Positions 10,439-15,329 of a stretch of 19,378 nucleotides of DNA are shown here, piece by piece (position 1 is the first letter of the stretch; each line of letters starts with the position of its first letter). The notes below the pieces were generated by a model. That model was given only the letters and a program-made list of their open reading frames with translations, was not told the DNA's origin and did not search any database. The stretch covers positions 1 through 19,378 of the forward strand of contig CANRMG010000016.1 in assembly GCA_947631675.1 (NCBI GenBank), written 5' to 3'. The translations under genes were made by a program, and so were the position numbers. Origin of the DNA: an uncultured Oscillospiraceae bacterium (lineage in GTDB: Bacteria > Bacillota_A > Clostridia > Oscillospirales > Oscillospiraceae).

Positions 10439-11221
10439 TTACTTTCTCTCTGCCTCGATGCCCCGGACCTGGGCGATCATGTCCTTGCTCATGGCCCAGA
10501 AGTAGTCGGCGGGGGTGCCCATGGAGGCGAAGGAGGCGCCCTGATCCACCCAGAACTTCACCAGGTCCAGATTCAGTCCGATGGACAGGCCAAAGGCCAC
10601 CTTATGGGCCTTGCACTTGTCGATGATCTGCTGCATCAGGCCCACCACCTCCGGGTCGGTGAGTTTGCCCAGCTTGCCCACGGAGGCGGACAGGTCCATG
10701 GGGCCGCAGATGATGGCGTCGATGCCCGGCACCTCCAGGATCTCGTCCAGGTTGTTCACCGAGTCCACGTGCTCGCACTGGAGCAGGCGCAGCACGCTCT
10801 TGTCCACCTGGGCCAGATAATCGTCCAGGGACATATTGCCGTACTGGATGGCCCGCAGGGGGCCGAAGCCCCGGATGCCCACAGGGGGATAGGAGCACAG
10901 GGCCACGCAGTGCTCCGCCTCGGCGGCGGTGTTCACCATGGGGAAGATGATCCCATCGGGCCCCACCTCCAGCACGGGCTTCACGTTTTCGATGTCGTGG
11001 TTCTGCACCCGCACGAAGGCGGCGCAGCCCCCCGCGTTGGTGGACACGATGGCGTTCTGGACCATGGGCATGGTCATGCCCGCGTGCTCGTTGTCGATCC
11101 AGATATAGTCGTAGTCCAGATACCCGCACATCTCGTAATACCAGGGCTCCGTAGTGGAGCAGTGGGTGCCGAAGCACAGCCGCCCGGCGGCCAGCTTTTC
11201 TCTCACGCGATCCAGCTTCAT
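10439..11221 (-). CDS. HpcH/HpaI-family metal-dependent aldolase (minus arm)
   Basis: A class II aldolase of the HpcH/HpaI family (260 residues), which makes or splits carbon bonds between pyruvate and an aldehyde in 4-hydroxy-2-oxo acids such as 2-keto-3-deoxy sugar acids. By comparison with E. coli HpaI the whole active site is kept: base His46 (IDNEHAG), pyruvate-binding Arg71 (FVRVQNHD), and metal ligands Glu150 (QCEHVDSV) and Asp176 (CGPMDLSAS). The frame is open further upstream to 11332, but I chose ATG 11219-11221, which has a strong AAAGGAGAG site at 11228-11236; the upstream extension holds the promoter and no family sequence. It is first in the minus arm, facing the TRAP operon. 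Exact substrate is unknown. Confidence 0.9.
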   Translation of the reverse strand: MKLDRVREKLAAGRLCFGTHCSTTEPWYYEMCGYLDYDYIWIDNEHAGMTMPMVQNAIVSTNAGGCAAFVRVQNHDIENVKPVLEVGPDGIIFPMVNTAAEAEHCVALCSYPPVGIRGFGPLRAIQYGNMSLDDYLAQVDKSVLRLLQCEHVDSVNNLDEILEVPGIDAIICGPMDLSASVGKLGKLTDPEVVGLMQQIIDKCKAHKVAFGLSIGLNLDLVKFWVDQGASFASMGTPADYFWAMSKDMIAQVRGIEAERK

Positions 11222-11284
11222 AGTCGTCTCTCCTTTGTCAAAATGTATAAAATGTGAAAAACAGAGCCTCGCAGAGTAACCTAT

Positions 11285-11300
11285 TGTGCATTTTAGCACA
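11285..11300. promoter_or_regulatory. Inverted-repeat operator candidate over the minus -10 box
   Basis: TGTGC-N6-GCACA forms a symmetric 16-bp site whose six central bases are exactly the -10 hexamer of the minus promoter. A dimeric repressor bound here would block that promoter. The shape resembles sites of CRP-, GntR- or LacI-type dimers; which one is not known. No regulator gene is in the window. Confidence 0.55.
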
Positions 11301-11318
11301 TAACCTCCCCCATTACAA
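11290..11318 (-). promoter_or_regulatory. Sigma-A-type promoter for the minus arm
   Basis: Read on the minus strand, TTGTAA (11313-11318) is followed by a 17-bp spacer and TAAAAT (11290-11295), preceded by TGC, which makes an extended -10. The expected start of transcription is near 11283, about 60 nt before the aldolase ATG. Spacing is ideal and both boxes are 4-5 of 6 matches. Confidence 0.7.
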
Positions 11319-11373
11319 CCGTCTATATGCATAAATTGCCGGATTTTTTGTCCAGTGCGGCGGCAAAGAGAAG

Positions 11374-11387
11374 ATGACGTTCGTCAT
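11374..11387. promoter_or_regulatory. 14-bp palindrome, possible operator or activator site
   Basis: ATGACGTTCGTCAT has perfect 6-bp arms around TT. It lies about 68 bp upstream of the plus -35 box and about 56 bp upstream of the minus -35 box, a position suited to an activator shared by both arms. It stands out in the AT-rich gap, but a chance palindrome is possible. Confidence 0.4.
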
Positions 11388-11454
11388 ATTTTACAAAATT
11401 CATCTCCGTTTCTTTGTGTATTTGTAGAATCGTTTCACCACAAAAGGGAACACA

Positions 11455-11483
11455 TTGACTCATAATGGTGAATCTGTTATAAT
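11455..11483 (+). promoter_or_regulatory. Near-consensus sigma-A promoter for the TRAP arm
   Basis: TTGACT (11455-11460), a 17-bp spacer and a perfect TATAAT (11478-11483) form an almost ideal vegetative promoter. Transcription should start near 11490, leaving a leader of about 90 nt before the DctQ start. Its strength suggests that control comes from a repressor or from carbon-source signals rather than from a weak core promoter. Confidence 0.85.
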
Positions 11484-11566
11484 TTCATTGTTATTTTGGC
11501 ACTTGATATAGTCAAAAATGACATCTGCTTCGGAGAAGTGACGATCTTCGAGGCGACTCTAAGAGA

Positions 11567-11572
11567 GAGGTG
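11567..11572 (+). promoter_or_regulatory. Ribosome binding site deciding a TTG start
   Basis: GAGGTG matches the anti-Shine-Dalgarno sequence and stands 6 nt before TTG 11579-11581. The in-frame GTG at 11570-11572 overlaps this site itself, so it cannot be served by it. This favours TTG as the DctQ start. Confidence 0.65.
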
Positions 11573-11578
11573 GTAAAT

Positions 11579-12112
11579 TTGCAACAATCCGGCGTTTTTC
11601 TCGGCAAGGTAGTCCCCGCTGTGAAAAAGGGCACTGAGACGGCGATCGACGTGATGAGCGTGGTGCTGCTGACCGGCATCTTCATCCTCGGCATCGCCCA
11701 GGTCTTTTGGCGGTGGATCCTGAGAAACCCCATCGTCTGGTCTGAAGAGCTGATCCAGCTCATGTACGTGTGGGTCTGCTATCTGGGCTGGGCCATCGCG
11801 GAGCGGAAGGACGCGCACATCCGCATCACGGCCATACTCAATGCGCTGCCCAAGGGCGGCCAGAAGTGGCTGCAGGCGTTCTGCCACGTGCTGTGCATCA
11901 TCTTCTCCGTGCTGATGGTCTGGTACGGCATCCGCCTGGTGGGCATGGGCGCCGGCCGCACGGCCGTGTCCCTGCCGATCAGCTATGGCCTCGTCTACTT
12001 CATGGGCCCCCTGAGCAACTTCATCATCATCTTCTATGAGATCTCCATGCTCATCGAGTGTCTGACCAAGGGCCCGAGAGATTACAAGGAAAAAGGAGGG
12101 GATGAACAATGA
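11579..12112 (+). CDS. TRAP transporter small membrane subunit (DctQ type)
   Basis: This is the small integral membrane subunit of a tripartite ATP-independent periplasmic (TRAP) transporter, which couples organic-acid uptake to an ion gradient. The protein is 177 residues with four hydrophobic segments (about 24-44, 55-73, 96-118 and 133-157). Family landmarks are FWRWILRNPIVWSEEL (43-58) and WAIAERKDAHIRI (71-83). I start at TTG 11579 because GAGGTG (11567-11572) is correctly spaced for it; the GTG at 11570 would add three residues but lies in the ribosome site. The stop overlaps the DctM ATG by 4 bp. It is the first gene behind the strong promoter at 11455-11483. Confidence 0.88.
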   Translation: MQQSGVFLGKVVPAVKKGTETAIDVMSVVLLTGIFILGIAQVFWRWILRNPIVWSEELIQLMYVWVCYLGWAIAERKDAHIRITAILNALPKGGQKWLQAFCHVLCIIFSVLMVWYGIRLVGMGAGRTAVSLPISYGLVYFMGPLSNFIIIFYEISMLIECLTKGPRDYKEKGGDEQ

Positions 12113-13383
12113 CAGTCGCCCTTATCGTATTCGTCGTACTGCTGTTCACCGGCCTTCCCCTGTTCGTGAACCTGGGCCTGACCAGCTTCCTGTACATGTT
12201 CATGACCGGTGTTGACCCGGTAGCCGTGGTCCAGCGCATCACCCAGGCCTCCAACTCCTTCACCATGATCGCCGCCCCCTTCTTCATCCTCATGGGCAAC
12301 CTGATGAACACCGGCGGCATCACCCGGAAGATGTTCCGGTTCGCCAACGTGATCGTGGGCACCGTGCCCGGCGGCATGGGCCACGCGAACGTCCTGTGCT
12401 CGGCGCTGTTCGCCGGCATGAGCGGCACCGCCGTGGCGGACGCCGGCGGCCTGGGCAACATCGAGATCGAGGCTATGCGCGAGGTGGGCTATGACGACGA
12501 TTTCTCCTGCGCCGTCACCTCCGCCTCCTCCGTACTGGGGCCCATCATCCCGCCCTCCCTGCCCATGGTCATCCTGGCCGTGACGGTGGGCGCCTCCGTG
12601 GGCCGCTGCTTCGTGGGCGGCCTGCTGCCCGGCGTGCTGGTGGCCGTGGCTCTTATGAGCATGGTGGCTTACTACGCCAAGAAGCGCAACTATCCCCGCA
12701 ACGAGCGGCCCACTTTGCGCATCATCTGGGTGGCCTTCAAAGAGGCCTTCCTGGCCCTGATGGCGCCGGTCATCCTGTTCCTTTCCATCTACACCGGCAT
12801 CGTCACCACCACCGAGGCCGCCGTCGTGGCCGCCCTGTACTCCCTGATCATCGGCGTACTGGCCTACGGCGACCTGAAGCTGAAGGACATCCCCAAGATC
12901 ATGCTGTCCACCTGCGAGACCACCGGTGTGGTGCTCTCCATCGTGATGACCGCCAACATCTTCGGCTACGTACTCACCATCGCCCAGATCCCCCAGAGCA
13001 TCTCCGCGCTGTTGCTGAGCATCCCCAACAAGACCCTGTTCCTCATCGTCATCAACCTGTTCCTGCTGTTCGTGGGCTGCTTCATGGAGGGCACCGCCGC
13101 CATCCTGATCCTGGGCCCGATCCTGATCCCGGCCATGATGAGCATGGGCGTGAGCCAGACCCAGGCCTGCCTCATCATGATCCTGAACCTGATGATCGGC
13201 GTGGTGACCCCGCCTGTGGGCGTGGTGCTGTACGTCACATCCAACGTGGCAAAGGTTTCCGCAAACCGGGTGATCAAAGCGACTATGCCATTCCTGATAC
13301 CGCTGTTCATCGTGCTGCTGCTCGTCACGTTCGTCCCCGGTATCACCAACTTCCTGCCCAACCTGGTCTACGGGCCGGGCTGA
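12109..13383 (+). CDS. TRAP transporter large permease (DctM type)
   Basis: This is the large membrane subunit that forms the ion-coupled transport path of the TRAP system. It has 424 residues, almost all in hydrophobic segments. Classic family stretches are APFFILMGNLMNTGGIT (around 59-75), VPGGMGHANVLCSALFAGMSGTAVADAGGLG, SASSVLGPIIPPSLPMVI, and the C-terminal MSMGVSQTQACLIMILNLMIGVVTPPVGVVLYV. An AAAAGGAGGGG site (near 12090-12100) precedes the ATG, which overlaps the DctQ stop (ATGA), so translation is coupled. The binding-protein gene follows after 72 bp. The order Q-M-P, with the binding protein last, is less common than P-Q-M. Confidence 0.95.
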   Translation: MTVALIVFVVLLFTGLPLFVNLGLTSFLYMFMTGVDPVAVVQRITQASNSFTMIAAPFFILMGNLMNTGGITRKMFRFANVIVGTVPGGMGHANVLCSALFAGMSGTAVADAGGLGNIEIEAMREVGYDDDFSCAVTSASSVLGPIIPPSLPMVILAVTVGASVGRCFVGGLLPGVLVAVALMSMVAYYAKKRNYPRNERPTLRIIWVAFKEAFLALMAPVILFLSIYTGIVTTTEAAVVAALYSLIIGVLAYGDLKLKDIPKIMLSTCETTGVVLSIVMTANIFGYVLTIAQIPQSISALLLSIPNKTLFLIVINLFLLFVGCFMEGTAAILILGPILIPAMMSMGVSQTQACLIMILNLMIGVVTPPVGVVLYVTSNVAKVSANRVIKATMPFLIPLFIVLLLVTFVPGITNFLPNLVYGPG

Positions 13384-13455
13384 GCCCCCTCTCACAGTAA
13401 CCGGCCCGAGCGCCGCTGCTGAATACAAAAATCTACATTATAAGGAGAAGCACAA

Positions 13456-14424
13456 ATGAAGAAATTCCTATCCATCCTCCTGGTCCTCTGCATGGTATGC
13501 GCTCTGGGCGCCAATGCCTTTGCCGATGACGTCAAGGAACTGAAGTGGGGCTCCGTCCACCCCGAAGATCAGGTCGTCACCCAGATGATGATGCGCGCCA
13601 TCGACGAGATCAACGAGAACGCCGAGGGCATCCACATCACCGGCTACCCCAACGGCCAGCTGGGCGGCTCCCAGGACCTGGTCGAGGGCGTGCAGTTCGG
13701 CCTGGTGGACATCATCACCGAGGGCCCTGCCCAGTTCGCCACCTCCATTCCCAAGGCCGCGCAGGTCGAGGCTCCCTATCTGTGGCAGAGCGTTGAGCAC
13801 ATGCAGTACGCCCTGAACGGCGACTACAAGGACGCGCTCAACGAGCTGTTCGCCGGGGTGAACGTGAAGATCATGGGCTCCTTCTACTATGGCACCCGTC
13901 AGCTGACCACCTCCAAGGAAGTCCACACCCTGGCCGACCTGAAGGGCATGAAGATCCGTGTCCCCCAGAGCGACCTGTACGTGAAGATGGTGGAGTCCTG
14001 GGGTGCTGCCGCGGCTCCCATGAACCTGAACGAGCTGTACATGGCCCTGCAGACCGGCACCGTTGACGCCCAGGAGAACCCCCTGACCACCTACGAGGCC
14101 CAGTCCTTCTACGAAGTGGCTCCCTACATCATCATGACCGACCACATCATCTGCCCCAACATGATCTTCATGAACAACAACGTTTGGGAAGGCCTGTCCG
14201 ACCACGACAAGGAGGTCGTGCAGACTGCCATGAACAACGCTGTTGCCTGGCAGGATGAGCAGATCCTCGAGTCTGAGAAGACCCTGGCCGACTCCCTGGT
14301 CGCCGATCACGGCTGCACCGTCATCGAGCCCGATGACACCATCCGTGAGGCCACCATCCCCTTCATCCAGCCCCTGGTGGAGGATTGGGATCTGATCCAG
14401 ACCATGGTCCCGCCCGAGGCCTAA
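13456..14424 (+). CDS. TRAP transporter substrate-binding protein (DctP type)
   Basis: The extracytoplasmic binding protein that delivers ligand to the DctQM membrane part; 322 residues. A Sec signal peptide (MKKFLSILLVLCMVCALGANAFA) probably ends at residue 23 before DDVKELKWG. The family's carboxylate-binding residues are present: Arg148 (GTRQLTTSK), Arg168 (KIRVPQ) and Asn209 (DAQENPL), spaced as in SiaP (R127, R147, N187). The ligand is therefore expected to be an organic or sugar acid. No convincing lipobox is seen around Cys12 or Cys15, unusual for a cell with no outer membrane. Codons such as CGT, GCT and GTT seem more frequent than in neighbours, suggesting high expression. An AAGGAG site (13442-13447) stands 8 nt before the ATG. 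A strong terminator follows. Confidence 0.93.
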   Translation: MKKFLSILLVLCMVCALGANAFADDVKELKWGSVHPEDQVVTQMMMRAIDEINENAEGIHITGYPNGQLGGSQDLVEGVQFGLVDIITEGPAQFATSIPKAAQVEAPYLWQSVEHMQYALNGDYKDALNELFAGVNVKIMGSFYYGTRQLTTSKEVHTLADLKGMKIRVPQSDLYVKMVESWGAAAAPMNLNELYMALQTGTVDAQENPLTTYEAQSFYEVAPYIIMTDHIICPNMIFMNNNVWEGLSDHDKEVVQTAMNNAVAWQDEQILESEKTLADSLVADHGCTVIEPDDTIREATIPFIQPLVEDWDLIQTMVPPEA

Positions 14425-14436
14425 ACCTTATTTCCG

Positions 14437-14467
14437 CTGCCGGGTGCTTCCGCACCCGGCAGTTTTT
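14437..14467 (+). terminator. Intrinsic terminator between dctP-like gene and second aldolase
   Basis: A perfect 11-bp stem (CTGCCGGGTGC at 14437-14447 with GCACCCGGCAG at 14452-14462) closes a TTCC loop and is followed by five T. It lies 12 bp after the DctP stop and ends 25 nt before the next start codon, with the ribosome site (14481-14486) between. It likely ends most transport transcripts and lets only part of the polymerase read into the aldolase. Confidence 0.88.
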
Positions 14468-14492
14468 ATATCTTCATCTTAGGAGGCATATG

Positions 14493-15266
14493 ATGAATCC
14501 CTTTAAGGAAAAGCTGCTGGCCGGCCAGCGGCTCATCGGCTTTGAGGTGGACCTGTGCGACCCGTGCATCGCGGAGATGGTGGGCGCGCTGGGCTACGAC
14601 TACCTGTGGATCGACACCGAGCACGAGGCCATGGACTACGAGACCGTGCTCATGCAGATCATCGCCTGCAAGGCAGGGGGCGCGGCCTCTCTGGTGCGCA
14701 TCCCCTACAATGAGCCGTACCTGGCCAAGCGGGTGCTGGAGATGGGCCCGGACGGCATCATCTTCCCCATGATCAACTCCGCCCAGGAGCTGAAAGCGGC
14801 CATGGACGCCTGCATGTATCCCCCCATGGGTGCCCGGGGCTTCGGCCCCCGCCGGGCCTGCCGCTACGGCGCGGAGGACCTGATGGAGTATATACGCCAG
14901 GCGCCGGACCGGATGTGCCGCCTGGCCCAGCTGGAACACGTGGACGCCATCCGCGACCTGGATAATATGCTGGCCGTGCCCTATGTGGACGGCTTCATCC
15001 TGGGCCCCTGCGACCTGTCCGGCTCCATCGGTCACCTCAACGACATCTTCCATCCTGATGTGCTGGCCCTGGTGGACGAGGCCGTGGCCAAGTGCAAGGC
15101 CGCCGGCAAGCCCATCGGCATAGCCGTGGGCGCCAACACGGAGGAGGATATGCGCTTCTGGCTGGACCGGGGGCTGCAGTTCATCTCCGCCGGCAGCGAC
15201 ATAAGCGCCATCGTCAACACCGCCAAGGACCAGCAGGCCATGATGCGCCGGGTCTTTTCCAACTGA
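14493..15266 (+). CDS. HpcH/HpaI-family metal-dependent aldolase (plus arm)
   Basis: A second class II pyruvate aldolase of the HpcH/HpaI family, 257 residues. The active site matches the family: His44 (DTEHEAM), Arg69 (LVRIPYN), Glu148 (QLEHVDAI) and Asp174 (GPCDLSGS). It is clearly related to the minus-arm aldolase, sharing RGFGP-x-RA-x2-YG and the QxEHVD block, but differs across most of its length, so it is an old paralogue. Two ATGs stand together at 14490 and 14493; I chose the second because AGGAGG (14481-14486) is 6 nt before it and only 3 nt before the first. The frame is open back to 14385, but that would run through the terminator. It is the last gene of the plus arm. Confidence 0.9.
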   Translation: MNPFKEKLLAGQRLIGFEVDLCDPCIAEMVGALGYDYLWIDTEHEAMDYETVLMQIIACKAGGAASLVRIPYNEPYLAKRVLEMGPDGIIFPMINSAQELKAAMDACMYPPMGARGFGPRRACRYGAEDLMEYIRQAPDRMCRLAQLEHVDAIRDLDNMLAVPYVDGFILGPCDLSGSIGHLNDIFHPDVLALVDEAVAKCKAAGKPIGIAVGANTEEDMRFWLDRGLQFISAGSDISAIVNTAKDQQAMMRRVFSN

Positions 15267-15279
15267 GACAACATAAGCA

Positions 15280-15316
15280 AAAGCCGCACGGTGCTAAGCA
15301 CCGTGCGGCTCTTTTC
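15280..15316. terminator. Terminator between convergent aldolase and surface-protein genes
   Basis: A 13-bp perfect stem (AGCCGCACGGTGC at 15282-15294 with GCACCGTGCGGCT at 15298-15310) with a 3-nt loop is followed by CTTTT on the plus strand and has AAAA on its left side. It closes the TRAP-aldolase unit and probably also the surface-protein unit coming from the right. Confidence 0.85.
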
Positions 15317-15329
15317 TGTTTATGGGGCG

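Larger units (their letters stand above)
11222..11578. other. AT-rich divergent control region (357 bp)
   Basis: This is the only gap over 300 bp in the window. It is strikingly AT-rich beside the GC-rich genes and separates the divergent aldolase and TRAP arms. It holds one near-consensus promoter for each direction, an inverted repeat framing the minus -10 element, a 14-bp palindrome at 11374-11387, and a ~90-nt leader before the TRAP genes. I see no convincing open reading frame, riboswitch or small RNA here. Confidence 0.85.

Noticed and set aside
7627..10626. 999-codon plus-strand open frame opposite the kinase, lyase and carrier genes
   Set aside because: It is antisense to three genes with clear family motifs, its translation is dominated by His, Gly and Gln, and it has no recognisable domain. 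It is a by-product of high-GC codon use.
11222..11332. N-terminal extension of the minus-arm aldolase to 11332
   Set aside because: The extra codons cover the promoter and leader and match nothing in the family; the internal ATG has a strong ribosome site.
11326..11333. TATGCATA palindrome in the divergent gap
   Set aside because: Eight bases of AT-rich palindrome are expected by chance in such a region and it has no special position.
14385..14492. N-terminal extension of the plus-arm aldolase to 14385
   Set aside because: It would overlap the end of the DctP gene and pass through the terminator hairpin; AGGAGG directly serves the ATG at 14493.
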